DNA of 64,000 nt from Chromobacterium sphagni (GTDB lineage: Bacteria > Pseudomonadota > Gammaproteobacteria > Burkholderiales > Chromobacteriaceae), in contig NZ_MKCT01000001.1 of assembly GCF_001855555.1 (NCBI RefSeq), positions 558,001-622,000 of the forward strand. The letters are read 5' to 3'. Made by a program: the position numbers and the translations under genes. Within the stretch, counting starts at the first letter, position 1; each line of letters starts with the position of its first letter. Below the pieces are notes generated by a model. That model did no database searches. It had not been told where the DNA came from and saw only the letters and a list, made by a program, of their open reading frames with translations. Shown here piece after piece: positions 44,201 through 52,229 of this stretch.

Positions 44201-45100
44201 GGCGAACACCGCGAAGCTGAGCCGCGCCTTGGGCCAGCTGGGCAGTATCGCTTGCGGATTGATGTTGCCGACGCGGGCGTCCAGCCGCACCAGGCGGTTG
44301 AAGGGATTGGCGTCGAAGGGCCGCAGCGCGCCGCTCAGGTCCACGCTGACGCCCTTGCCGTCCATCTCGCCGGAGAAGGACGGCTTGAGCAGATTGCCGG
44401 ACAGGTCCAGCCTGGCCTTGACCGGCACCTGCTCCAGCTCGCCGCTGGCGGCCAATTGGCCGGACAAGGCGAACGGCGATGCGGCGGCCAGGGTCAGGCC
44501 GGCGCGCGCCTCGCCCCAGGGCGAGTCCAGCCGCTGCAATTGCAGCCGGTGGCGCGCGCCGTCGTAATCGTATGCCGCCTGCAGCCGGTACAGGCTGAAA
44601 TGCGCCGGCTCCAGCGTCAGGCTGGCCAAGCTCAGTTGGTCCACCTTCAGCCGGAACGGCAGCGCCAGCGAACGCGGCGCTTCAAACGGCGCGCTCTTCT
44701 GCTCCGGCGCCGGGCGGCTGAGCACCCGCACATGACCGAGCGCCAGCCGGCGGACGTGCACTTCGCCGCGCCACAGCGCCGCCGGCAGCCAGTCCAGCCG
44801 CAGCGATTCGATGTCTACGTCGTCGGCGGCGCTGCGCAGACGGATGTCGCGCAGGGTGAAGCCCTGCCACAGCGTACCCTGCGCCGCGCCCACGCTCAGT
44901 TGCTGGCCGGTGAGCTTGCCCAGTTGGCCCAGCGCCCAGGCGAAACCGGCCGGACTGGCGCTGAGCCAGCCCAGCGCGGCCAGAAAGAGCGCCAGCAGCA
45001 GCGCCAGGCAAGAGAACGCCATGCGCCAGCGGCGCGGCCGGACCGGCGCGGCGGGCGCGGTTTCCGGCGTTTCGGGGGTATGGTTTAGATTTTCGCTCAT
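41285..45100 (-). CDS. tamB: Translocation and assembly module protein TamB
   Basis: A 1271-residue AsmA-like bridge protein. A single N-terminal anchor (FSCLALLLALFLAALGWL) is followed by a long series of beta-rich repeats (periplasmic groove) and the conserved C-terminal DUF490 region: GRYKAYGQDLDITFGAITFN, NPLLNVQAKR, DDPMTDKDKLAWLVLGRA and YEYGISSADQAVKLAYQLSK. It carries phospholipids or helps autotransporter assembly with TamA. It starts 12 bp after the tamA stop on the same strand. Confidence 0.93.
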   Translation of the reverse strand: MSENLNHTPETPETAPAAPVRPRRWRMAFSCLALLLALFLAALGWLSASPAGFAWALGQLGKLTGQQLSVGAAQGTLWQGFTLRDIRLRSAADDVDIESLRLDWLPAALWRGEVHVRRLALGHVRVLSRPAPEQKSAPFEAPRSLALPFRLKVDQLSLASLTLEPAHFSLYRLQAAYDYDGARHRLQLQRLDSPWGEARAGLTLAAASPFALSGQLAASGELEQVPVKARLDLSGNLLKPSFSGEMDGKGVSVDLSGALRPFDANPFNRLVRLDARVGNINPQAILPSWPKARLSFAVFAEPDAGQRVKGGLTLVNTDPGPLSAQRLPLSLLVGEFRADEQALELYNSHAELAGGRLGLSGEIRPDRLKLALDLDRLALRQLHASAPDDAISGRVTAEGEFSAPRFDAQLKGKWLQASALAELSGGKQPALLLKKLELGAGSGVVSANGKLSLSGKRLFELNGKLGHADPSRLLDSLPKGDLNATLKMAGQLAEPMEVGAKLQFAPSRLSGAPLSGSASVLLGETRLKQLLLDLKLADNRLQASGSYGVAGDKLKLAVNAPNLSLLGPGFAGTVQGQGELGGVPKAPLLNAKLQAERLRLPGGVTLQSMQFAGNIKADQASPFQLSLDVAALQVGDLRAEQLHARSAGTRARHSLQLDGRFHLEQQNYALQLAAAGGLSLDNRWQGSLQKLELAGKPSLSLQAPADLALGADGQVKLGAARLALLGGNLNLAELTRQAGGALSSHGSARGLRLSELGPWLKLPVEQNLQFDADWSLNPAGIGQLALWRSGGDVQLPLEKGRHVALGLKTARAELKLDGRQLAFNVSLDSRFAQAQGQGSLPWNGGRIDGHTPLSGTLRASLPSLAALAELTGPGLELAGQLSANLELSGPLQMPQAQGQIRGDKLKLADRRTGVSLADGSLLARMDGRRLTLQQLRFISGKGEVNASGSLDFSDAQPDARVKVTLQKFSVFDRPNRRLVVSGESELAFVGGKLSLTGRIRADQGRVGLPKLGAPDLGADVVVLGRPAAEPSAFAAMPLTVALDLDLGERFRFSGQGLDVELSGLVHVSANPGEAPAARGQVKVDKGRYKAYGQDLDITFGAITFNGPLDNPLLNVQAKRRLSPVGAGVEVSGSVAAPKVRLITDDPMTDKDKLAWLVLGRAASGDRDNNDLAASAGMMLAGSINDHIGLFDDLGVSSRKEKTLANGTVSPAEQVVTVGRQLTRELYLGYEYGISSADQAVKLAYQLSKGWSVVLRAGTAMSAESRYTLRFD

Positions 45101-45112
45101 GATTGCAGCGGT

Positions 45113-46924
45113 CTAGAAAGCCAGGCCCAGGCTGAGGTTCCAGCGTATCTTGCCGTCCCCCTCCGCCTTGGCGATATCGAAAGACAGCGGCGCCACCGGG
45201 CTCATCCAACGCACGCCCACGCCGTTGGCGCGCATGGTCTGGAAGCCCTTCCAGCTGTCGGCGGCATTGCCGGCATCGGAGAACAGCGCCAGATACCAGT
45301 CCGGCTTTACCGGGATCTGGTACTCCACGCTGCCGGTAGCCACCACCCGGCCGCCCAGCACCGAGCCATTGGGACCGGGCAAGCCCAGGCTCTGGTAATC
45401 GTAGCCGCGCACGCTATTGGCGCCGCCGGCGCGGAACAGCAGCGCCGAAGGTACTTGCGCGCCCTCCTTGGCCCATACCTGACCCAGCTCCAGCCGGGCG
45501 ACGAAGGTGCCGTACTTGGGGAAGGGCGACCAGTAGCCGACCGCGCGGCCATAGGCGCGCACCATGGAAGTGGAAGAGGCCAGCGCGCCCAGCGAGCCGG
45601 ACAACTGGCCATCCAGCAGATAGCCGTTGCGCGGCCGCATCAAGTCGTCCACCGCGCGCTGGGTCCAGCCGTACACCAGCTGGGTGACGTGGGTGTCGCT
45701 GGAGGTGACGCCGCCGGCCTCCGCGCTTTCCTTGAGGAACTCCACCCCCATCCGCGCCTCGATATTGCCGCGGCTGCGCAGGCGCCAGGCGCCGGCGTCT
45801 ATGGTCTTGGTCTTCACGCCCTGCACGTCTTCCGACTTGAACGAGCTGGTGAGGGAGTGCGAATAGCCGTCCGACTCGCGCGGGAAGCCCAGGCCGAAAC
45901 TCAGCGACTGCTGCTCGCGCTTCCAGTCGATCAAGGCCGAGCCGGTCCAGCCCTGCTGGAACAGATTGTAGTGGTCGTAGCCCACCCGCACGCCGGGTCC
46001 GACGTCGGAATCATAGGTCAGACCCAGTTCCAGCTTTTTCTTCGGCAGCTCCACCACATCCACCGTCACCGGCACGCGGTTGTCGGCGATGTGGTCGAAA
46101 TCGGCGCTGACGATCACCGACGAGAACTGCGGCGACTGCTCCAGCGCCGACTGGAAAGCCAGCAGCTTGTCCTGCTGGTAGGGCGAGCCGGAATTGAAAT
46201 CGGCCATGCCGGTGGCCAGTTTTTCCGGATAGCGCTTCAGACCGTTGACCTTGATCGCGCCGAAGCGGATCAGCGGACCGCTGTCCACCACCACCTCCAG
46301 CACGGCTCGGCGCGTGGACGGATCTATCCTGGCTTCGCTGCTGACGATGCGCGCCTTGGGAAAACGGTCGGCCTGCACCTTGCGCAATACCGCGCGCTTG
46401 CTGACGTCCCAATCGGTCTGCCGGTACGGCGCGGCCATCGGCAAGGACCAGGCCTCCAGCACTTGGGCGAAGCGCTGCTGATAGTCGCTCTCCTGGCGGA
46501 TCGGGCCATCCAGGCGGATGGTGACATCGTCGATCAGCACCGGCTCGCCCGGCACGACCCTCACCTTAACCCGGTTGCCGCTCTGCAGCGCCACATCCAC
46601 GTTGGCGCCGAAATAGCCTTCGGTCTCCAGCAGTTTCTTCGCGTCGTCGGGCGTGCTCTTCACCAGCGCCTCCAGCCAGCTCTGGTCGATATCCGGATCC
46701 TGCTGGTTTTCCACCAGCTCCAGATTGTCGCGCAACAACTGCGCCAGATTGGACGGCGCGTCTATCTCCACCGTGTAGTCGAGTTTGGCCTGCGCCTGGG
46801 CGGCCAGCAGGTAGGCCGCCAACGCCAGCAGCCGCCCGTTGCGGACGCAGCGGCGGAGGGGATGCGGGCGGTCGAAAACGAGGGAAGCGCTTGGCATGGT
46901 CCGGTTCATTGGGGAATGCTGCAT
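45113..46924 (-). CDS. tamA: Translocation and assembly module protein TamA (Omp85 family)
   Basis: An outer-membrane protein of about 600 residues. A signal peptide (LLALAAYLLAAQAQA) precedes POTRA domains (DDAKKLLETEGYFGANVDV, FGAIKVNGLKRYPEKL) and a C-terminal Omp85 barrel with AGGANSVRGYDYQSLG, the conserved loop-6 VRGY motif, and a terminal Phe (LSLGLAF). The start is uncertain: in-frame ATGs at 46924, 46909 and 46897 all lack a clear Shine-Dalgarno sequence. It is upstream of tamB in the same operon. Confidence 0.9.
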   Translation of the reverse strand: MQHSPMNRTMPSASLVFDRPHPLRRCVRNGRLLALAAYLLAAQAQAKLDYTVEIDAPSNLAQLLRDNLELVENQQDPDIDQSWLEALVKSTPDDAKKLLETEGYFGANVDVALQSGNRVKVRVVPGEPVLIDDVTIRLDGPIRQESDYQQRFAQVLEAWSLPMAAPYRQTDWDVSKRAVLRKVQADRFPKARIVSSEARIDPSTRRAVLEVVVDSGPLIRFGAIKVNGLKRYPEKLATGMADFNSGSPYQQDKLLAFQSALEQSPQFSSVIVSADFDHIADNRVPVTVDVVELPKKKLELGLTYDSDVGPGVRVGYDHYNLFQQGWTGSALIDWKREQQSLSFGLGFPRESDGYSHSLTSSFKSEDVQGVKTKTIDAGAWRLRSRGNIEARMGVEFLKESAEAGGVTSSDTHVTQLVYGWTQRAVDDLMRPRNGYLLDGQLSGSLGALASSTSMVRAYGRAVGYWSPFPKYGTFVARLELGQVWAKEGAQVPSALLFRAGGANSVRGYDYQSLGLPGPNGSVLGGRVVATGSVEYQIPVKPDWYLALFSDAGNAADSWKGFQTMRANGVGVRWMSPVAPLSFDIAKAEGDGKIRWNLSLGLAF

Positions 46925-47399
46925 GGTAACGGAAGTCGGTCGGGCTGGCGACGGCAAACGATTGTCGAACAAGGGGTGTCAGACAGCCGCGCGCATCAGG
47001 TAGTTCAATGGCGGACAATATGATGAAACCATGAAAATCCGCGCCTCGTCCATGCGGACCCAACCGCAACCGTTCACTTGCACCGGCGGCGCCCAGTCCC
47101 ATGGCCCGCAACGACCGTCTTGCCCGCATCGTCGCTCGCAACGGCCATCACGCGGCAAACCGCGTCGTCATGCCGAAGCCATGGCCATACGGCATGCTTG
47201 GCGTCGATGGTTTAGCAAAAACGGGACATTTCCGCGTCCCGGCCCGCGACCACGGCAAAACCATCTATCGTGAATCAGGCAGGCTCCAGCCCGCCGCCAT
47301 CCGCCTTGCGGCCGGCCGCTGCGGCCGGGCAAACATCGGCACCGCCTCGTCTTGCGCGCAAAGCTTGTGAATGTCCGTTAAAACTTCGGCGAGGCCGCC
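46925..47399. other. Intergenic region between divergent tamA and the diguanylate cyclase gene
   Basis: About 475 bases. An open frame at 47101-47370 has a plausible composition but no Shine-Dalgarno site and no recognisable product, so I do not call it. No hairpin with T-tract or RNA gene was seen. Confidence 0.4.
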
Positions 47400-48593
47400 A
47401 TGTTCGACAAAAGCGACAAGGGCATCATCCTGAAGACCATTATGGTGGCCGCTCCCATCCTGATCTGCATGGGCCTGTTGCCAGTGCTGTCGTTTTACAT
47501 CGAAAAGCTGGAGGAAAACGGCCGGTCGGAGATCGTCGACTACATCTCCATCGCCCAGGCGGCGATGGCGGTAAAGTTCGACGCCGCCGACCTCAACGGT
47601 TGGCAGACCGGCTACGCCTTCGACATCATCCGCCACGTCGATGGCGCCGCCGGCAACGACGCCGTATCCCGCGCCGAATTCCTGCGCTCCGCCAGCAATT
47701 TCCGCCGCGACATTCACGTTCTGCGCACGATGCCGCTGGCCGGCGACCAGCGCAACCTGCTGGACAGCGTGCAACAGGATTTCGACAGCTTCATGGCGCT
47801 GGACGCCCAGATCATCGCCATGTACCGCAGCGGCGCGCCCGCCGCCCGCGACAAGGCGTCCAATCTGGTGATGGGCGAGGAGATCCAGATCTTCAACCAC
47901 ATCTCGCAAAACACCAACGCGCTGGCGGTATCCATCACGCTGGACCTGATGAAGAAAGTGGCGCAATCCAACTCCTACGGCATCGTCGCCCGCTGGATGA
48001 TGCTGGTGATGTGGATCATCGCCAGCGCCATGGGCATCCTGCTGGTCCGGCTGCTGCACAAATGGCTGAGCCAGATGCGCGGCCTGATGCAGAAGCTGGA
48101 GTCGCTGGCCGGCACCGACGAGTTGACCCAGCTGCCCAACCGCCGTACCTGGGACATCCAGATAGAAATGATGCTGGCCGCAGCCAAGCGCTACCGCCAG
48201 CCGATCGCGGTGGCGCTGTTCGATCTGGATCATTTCAAGCAATTCAACGACAGTCACGGCCACCCGGAAGGCGACCGCCTGCTGCGGGAAGTATCCATTT
48301 TGATCAAGTCGCGGATGCGGCAATCGGACCTGTTCGCCCGCTTCGGCGGCGAGGAGTTCGTGCTGGCGCTGATGGACTGCGACTTGCCGCAAGCGATGAC
48401 CCGCATCGACTCGCTGCGGCGAAACCTGCCTGACAACCAGACCTTCTCGGTCGGCGTCACGCTGTGGGCGGAAGGCGAGCGCATCCACAACACCCTGGCG
48501 CGGGCGGACAAGGCGCTGTACCAGGCCAAGGACGGCGGCCGCGACCGGGTAGTGGGGGTGGAGCCGCCTGCGGGAAAGGGCGAAGGGCGCTAG
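47400..48593 (+). CDS. Membrane diguanylate cyclase
   Basis: A 397-residue protein. TM1 lies at about 13-33, a helical periplasmic four-helix-bundle-like domain runs to about 195, and TM2 is at 200-220. The GGDEF domain follows with FDLDHFKQFNDSHGHPEGD and the active-site variant FARFGGEEFVLAL, so it should make c-di-GMP. No RxxD inhibitory site precedes the GGEEF by the usual five residues. A GAGG stretch upstream of the ATG at 47400 serves as RBS. Confidence 0.9.
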   Translation: MFDKSDKGIILKTIMVAAPILICMGLLPVLSFYIEKLEENGRSEIVDYISIAQAAMAVKFDAADLNGWQTGYAFDIIRHVDGAAGNDAVSRAEFLRSASNFRRDIHVLRTMPLAGDQRNLLDSVQQDFDSFMALDAQIIAMYRSGAPAARDKASNLVMGEEIQIFNHISQNTNALAVSITLDLMKKVAQSNSYGIVARWMMLVMWIIASAMGILLVRLLHKWLSQMRGLMQKLESLAGTDELTQLPNRRTWDIQIEMMLAAAKRYRQPIAVALFDLDHFKQFNDSHGHPEGDRLLREVSILIKSRMRQSDLFARFGGEEFVLALMDCDLPQAMTRIDSLRRNLPDNQTFSVGVTLWAEGERIHNTLARADKALYQAKDGGRDRVVGVEPPAGKGEGR

Positions 48594-48624
48594 GCTGCTT
48601 AGCCAAACCAGCCGCTCAGCCGCA

Positions 48625-48651
48625 GAAAACAGGGCAGCCACCAGCCTGCCC
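48625..48651 (-). terminator. Possible terminator of the BRO-N-like gene
   Basis: On the minus strand GGGCAG / CTGCCC with an 8-nt loop is followed by TGTTTTC, 24 bp after the stop. The stem is short, so support is moderate. Confidence 0.45.
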
Positions 48652-48674
48652 CGCATCATGAACCCTCTGTACGA

Positions 48675-49343
48675 TCAACCGGCCATCCGCCCCATCCGTT
48701 CCGCCAGCCGCAAATGGCAGGCGGAAGCCAGTTTGACCAGATCGGTATTGTTCACCGGCATCCTGCCCGGTTCGGCAATCAGCTCCGCCAAGCCCTCCAG
48801 CGTGGCGACGGAGCTGGTCAGACCGATCAGCTTGCCATGCGGCCAGCGCTGCTTGTTGTGGCGCTCGTAATCCAGGGCCACCACCCAGCGCGAATGCTGC
48901 CAAGGCCCGGGGCCGCGCAGCACCGCCTCCATCACCGCCCTGCCCACCTGCTGCGCCGCCTCGGCAGCCAAGGCCAGCGCCAGATGCAGACTCTCCGCCG
49001 TGGTGGCCGGCCCGCCCTCATGCAGCAGCGCCGGCCGCGTCTGTTCCTGCCACCAGCGCCGCAAACGCCGCGCGCCCGGCTTCTTGATTCTTCTGACCAC
49101 CTCGTCCAACTCGCCTTCGGACAAGCACAGCACCGGTTCGTCCTCGCCGGCCAGCAGCAGCAAGCGGCCGGCTGGTTGTTCCAGCGTGTGCAGCAGGTCT
49201 TCCACTTCCTGCTTCATCGAGGCGGCGATTTCGGCGGCGACGAACCAGAAGCCCTCCTCGCGGCGGATGACGCGCAGCGGGAAGTTTTTGGCGTAGTCGA
49301 GGCGGAGGGGGAGGTTTACGGAGAGGTCGAGGTGGTGGTTCAT
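48675..49343 (-). CDS. BRO-N-like (phage antirepressor-type) protein
   Basis: A 222-residue protein. The N-terminal NFPLRVIRREEGFWFVAAEI block resembles the BRO-N DNA-binding domain of phage antirepressors (hydrophobic-R-x-x-x-x-x-G-x-WFVA). The rest is helical, without a familiar antirepressor C-terminal domain. GAGGAGG precedes the ATG, which overlaps the stop of a 35-codon ORF by ATGA. A role in regulation or in a mobile-element remnant is an inference. Confidence 0.6.
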   Translation of the reverse strand: MNHHLDLSVNLPLRLDYAKNFPLRVIRREEGFWFVAAEIAASMKQEVEDLLHTLEQPAGRLLLLAGEDEPVLCLSEGELDEVVRRIKKPGARRLRRWWQEQTRPALLHEGGPATTAESLHLALALAAEAAQQVGRAVMEAVLRGPGPWQHSRWVVALDYERHNKQRWPHGKLIGLTSSVATLEGLAELIAEPGRMPVNNTDLVKLASACHLRLAERMGRMAG

Positions 49344-49447
49344 GACCGGGCCTCCTCAAGCTGGCTGGATGCTTGGGGACTAGCGGTATGTAGCGGGAAG
49401 CGACTGAGGACAAGAAGCGCCTCAGCAATACGATTGATCATGGCCAT
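49340..49447 (-). CDS. 35-aa leader-type ORF coupled to the BRO-N-like gene
   Basis: ATG at 49445-49447 is preceded by a perfect AAGGAGG (49453-49459). The product starts MAMINRIAEALLVLSRFPLH and ends at a TGA overlapping the next ATG. The excellent RBS and the ATGA junction argue for translation. The N-terminal half is amphipathic or weakly hydrophobic; there is no known family. It may serve mainly to load ribosomes for the downstream gene. Confidence 0.55.
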   Translation of the reverse strand: MAMINRIAEALLVLSRFPLHTASPQASSQLEEARS

Positions 49448-49590
49448 GATGGCCTCCTTATGCTTTGAGATGAGAAATCCACCGTATCGGGGTGGGGGCG
49501 CTCTCAACGGCATAAGTCGTCCGGGTCCTTGCGGATACCCGACACCCCCCTTGATCTCTTGCGACGTGCGAACGCACGCCTAGAAAGAAG
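49448..49590 (-). promoter_or_regulatory. Structured leader upstream of the 35-aa ORF
   Basis: On the minus strand the region holds CGTGCG/CGCACG and a GGG-TA-TCC-GCAA-GGA-CCC hairpin closed by a GNRA-type GCAA loop, before the AAGGAGG site. A 14-bp direct repeat, CTTATGCTTTGAGA, occurs at 49457-49470 and 49625-49638. A regulatory 5' UTR is possible but unproven. Confidence 0.3.
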
Positions 49591-49769
49591 GCGTAATGAT
49601 ACCGCCAGAACTGGGCGGGTGCAGCTTATGCTTTGAGAGAGCCTCCAAACTAAGCCCCTTCCCCTGGCATGTCAATGTATTAAGTATTGATGCGTAATCA
49701 GCAGCTTGTACTACTTGATACCGCAGTGTATCTCTGATCGGAACATGTCGTTTTATCACGTTTGGGTTC

Positions 49770-50000
49770 CGCCCAGAGGGCGGGCCAGGGGGCTGCGCGG
49801 CCAGCCCCCTGCACCCCCAGGCCGCCCCGACAGCGCGGCGAAACCCCGTCTCCGAAGCCATTCCCAAGGCGCCGCCCAACTCGCGGGGCGCTAACGTCGC
49901 CCTGCTCAAACAAATGGCGACTTAAGACCTTGGGAATGGCTTCGGAGCCGGCTTGCGCTGATGGGGGAGTAGTGTCAAGTCGATTTGGTTCTGCAGCTAT
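49770..50000. repeat. Left copy of an inverted hairpin repeat
   Basis: This block is repeated in opposite orientation at about 52230-52480, at roughly 80% identity by eye. Each copy contains its own 20-bp inverted repeat: here CTCCGAAGCCATTCCCAAGG (49850-49869) and its exact complement at 49928-49947. The loop carries GCGGGGCGCTAACGTCGCC. The pair brackets the AT-rich ATPase gene and the RAYT gene. Confidence 0.8.
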
Positions 50001-50317
50001 CAACTTTATAGTAATCAATCGTCCTAAACGCGAAATCATAAAAATACCGCCACTCCAATCCATTCGCAATATTTATAAGCATTTATACTTAGCAATCTTT
50101 ATATGGGAAACAATTCTGACATGAACTATTATTTGATAGTCATTTTAAAAGTAAGAAAAATTAAATACCATAATCGCGCGCGTATCTTTGCTCACGTAAA
50201 GATACGCGGCTGAATCATTATAAATTAATCCAACTATATACTATTGACAAAAAAGTAAACTATTTTTAAATGTCGGGTAAAATTAACAATTAAGACCAAA
50301 GGGGTAAGATATGGAAT
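50001..50317. other. Very AT-rich intergenic DNA before the ATPase gene
   Basis: Roughly 300 bases of low-GC sequence, unlike the GC-rich flanks. It should contain the promoter of the ATPase gene. A TTTGCTCACGTAAA-type stretch and GATACGCG repeats (around 50179-50212: GCGCGTATCTTTGCTCACG, then GATACGCG) can form a weak hairpin. No RNA gene is recognised. Confidence 0.45.
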
Positions 50318-51556
50318 GTGAATATGAAGTTCAATCGAAGTGGAAACAAAATAACATTCCCTGAGAAATTACATCTATCAGATATAGATGAAGCATTGGC
50401 ATCAATACATCAGGCAACAAGCGTAGCCGGATATCGAGATGTCATGCTTAACTTCGCAAATACAAAAATTGTTGCTCCTGAGTTTATGTTAGCTATTTGT
50501 GACTACATGTATGAGCTACGCACAAAAGACATTGATGCCAATTTGATATTTCCTGCCGATTTAAAACTTAGCCGATTATTTTCAAATACAAATTGGGCAT
50601 ATCACATTGATCCATCCAACCACGCCCAAAGTGACTTCAAAGGCTTTAAGCAAGTTCCAGCTACCCTATTCGAAAACACACAACAACAGTCCGATGCCGT
50701 AAGTAATATCGTGAATGTATTGCTTTCCAGTTCCAATGGAATTGAGCGCGGTGATTTTGTTGCTTTTGAATGGGCGATCAATGAAATTACAGATAATGTT
50801 TTGATGCATGCTAACTCAGGACGAGGCCTTGTTCAAGTCTCCAAATTCCATCACAAACAAAAAAAGATATCGTTTGTAGTCTGTGACTCAGGTGATGGCA
50901 TTCCCAAAACTCTTCGAAAAGGCATACCGACGATTAAATCGGACATGGAAGCCTTAATGCAATCAATTGAAGAGGGTGTCACTAGAGACAAAACAAAAGG
51001 ACAGGGAAATGGATTGTTTGGCAGCTATCAAATATGTACAGCAAGCGGGGGGAAATTTCAAATCAGATCAGGGAATGCCTTTCTAGAAGCAGATAACCGA
51101 GACAAGATTACCAAAAATACAAAAGTACCATATAATGGGACAATAATAGTTTCTGAAATAGATTTCTCCATCCCAAATTTATTAGAAAATGCATTAAAAT
51201 TTGAAGGAAAAACTTACACGCCATGGACAAGGATTGAGAAACGATATGAAGATGAAAAGGAGGACAAAATAAATTTTGTCATGAAAAACGAAAGTACTGC
51301 TTTTGGTAATCGATTAGCAGGGGAATTTGTCAGATCAAAATTACAAAACCCAATCAATATGCATAACAGTTACACCTGCGTTATTGATCTATCTGGAATT
51401 GATATTATATCCAGTAGCTTTGCTGATGAAGTGTTTGGAAAGATTTTTTTAACCCTTGGTATGGATGCCTATCAGAAGATAATAAAAATAATCAATGCGA
51501 ATGAAATTTGCGAAAAAATAATCAATAAATCTTTGAAACAAAGAAATGCCCTTTAA
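50318..51556 (+). CDS. AT-rich GHKL ATPase with STAS-like domains (HATPase_c + DUF4325)
   Basis: A 412-residue soluble protein. Residues 10-110 look STAS-like (YRDVMLNFANTKIVAPEF). Residues 145-285 are a histidine-kinase-type ATPase: N-box INEITDNVLMHA, DSGDGIP (190-196), GQGNGLFG (228-235). Residues 325-410 match the STAS-like DUF4325 pattern (VIDLSGIDIISSSFADEVFG). There is no H-box, so it is not a conventional sensor kinase; the layout recalls anti-sigma kinase plus antagonist on one chain. Codon use is far more AT-rich than that of any neighbour, pointing to recent transfer. The start is the GTG at 50318 or the ATG at 50324. Confidence 0.8.
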   Translation: MNMKFNRSGNKITFPEKLHLSDIDEALASIHQATSVAGYRDVMLNFANTKIVAPEFMLAICDYMYELRTKDIDANLIFPADLKLSRLFSNTNWAYHIDPSNHAQSDFKGFKQVPATLFENTQQQSDAVSNIVNVLLSSSNGIERGDFVAFEWAINEITDNVLMHANSGRGLVQVSKFHHKQKKISFVVCDSGDGIPKTLRKGIPTIKSDMEALMQSIEEGVTRDKTKGQGNGLFGSYQICTASGGKFQIRSGNAFLEADNRDKITKNTKVPYNGTIIVSEIDFSIPNLLENALKFEGKTYTPWTRIEKRYEDEKEDKINFVMKNESTAFGNRLAGEFVRSKLQNPINMHNSYTCVIDLSGIDIISSSFADEVFGKIFLTLGMDAYQKIIKIINANEICEKIINKSLKQRNAL

Positions 51557-51578
51557 CCCGGTAAGTTGGGCTCCATCG

Positions 51579-51618
51579 TAGGTTGGCGCTGAGCGCAGAA
51601 GCCCAACGTTCACCGCGC
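51579..51618. repeat. REP-like palindrome, left of the RAYT gene
   Basis: GTAGGTTGGCGCTGAGCGCA followed by GAAGCCCAACGTTCACCGC. It is repeated in inverted orientation at 52160-52204, with two extra bases (CG) and a few changes. Each copy folds on itself (GGTTGG-GCGCTGAGCGC-CCAAC). Confidence 0.85.
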
Positions 51619-51625
51619 CCTACTC

Positions 51626-52141
51626 CTACAACTGCACCACAACACCTTCCCCTGCCCAACCCTCAGGCAACCACCCCAACCTGACATAGCGATGGAAGCT
51701 GGAATACGGCCAATCCGCCACCCGCTCCACATGACCATGCTTGACCGGGTTGTAATGGATATAATCCACATGCGCCTGCAGATCCGCCTCATCGCGAATC
51801 CGATGCTCCCGATACCGCCGCTGCCAGATGCCGCGTTCCCGCTTGCGCTCTCGACTCTCCCGGATGCGTTCGACTTTGGGTAGATTGCGCGAAAATGCCG
51901 CCTTGATCAGAGCCATTCTTGTCGCGTAATCCGCGTCGCCCTGCGGCAAGGCCCATACCGCATGGAAATGATCCGGCAACACCACCATGGCGACGATCTC
52001 AAATGGATGGCGGTCTCGCACTTGGCGAACAACCTGCCGCAAAACGTCGATATGGCGAGTCAGATAATCTTGTCGCCGATCCGCCAAGTTGACAGTGAAG
52101 AACCATGTGCCGCCTTCTGCCATTGAACGACGATAACGCAT
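51626..52141 (-). CDS. REP-associated tyrosine transposase (RAYT, TnpA_REP)
   Basis: A 171-residue Y1-type HUH transposase. MRYRRSMAEGGTWFFTVNL at the N-terminus is the family start. VVLPDHFHAVW carries the HUH pair (here HFH), and HVDYIHYNPVKHG carries the catalytic Tyr, followed by WPYSSFHRYV. RAYTs act on REP palindromes, and REP-like sequences lie just outside both ends of this gene. I start it at the ATG 52139-52141. Confidence 0.92.
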   Translation of the reverse strand: MRYRRSMAEGGTWFFTVNLADRRQDYLTRHIDVLRQVVRQVRDRHPFEIVAMVVLPDHFHAVWALPQGDADYATRMALIKAAFSRNLPKVERIRESRERKRERGIWQRRYREHRIRDEADLQAHVDYIHYNPVKHGHVERVADWPYSSFHRYVRLGWLPEGWAGEGVVVQL

Positions 52142-52159
52142 GGACTGCCTCCAGCACAC

Positions 52160-52204
52160 CCGCGGTAAACGTTGGGCTTCGCTGTGCTCAGCGCCAACCT
52201 ACAC
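52160..52204. repeat. REP-like palindrome, right of the RAYT gene
   Basis: This is the inverted partner of 51579-51618: its complement reads GTAGGTTGGCGCTGAGCACA, then GCGAAGCCCAACGTTTACCG. The two REPs face each other across the transposase gene, the arrangement typical of RAYT loci. Confidence 0.85.
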
Positions 52205-52229
52205 GCCAACGAATCCCAGGCCATCTTGA

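Noticed and set aside
47101-47370. Plus-strand frame of 89 codons before the diguanylate cyclase
   Set aside because: No Shine-Dalgarno site, no recognisable domain and uneven composition; it is left as intergenic.
49580-49909. Minus-strand frame of 109 codons over the left hairpin repeat
   Set aside because: It runs through the palindromic repeat, has no RBS and no protein-like composition.
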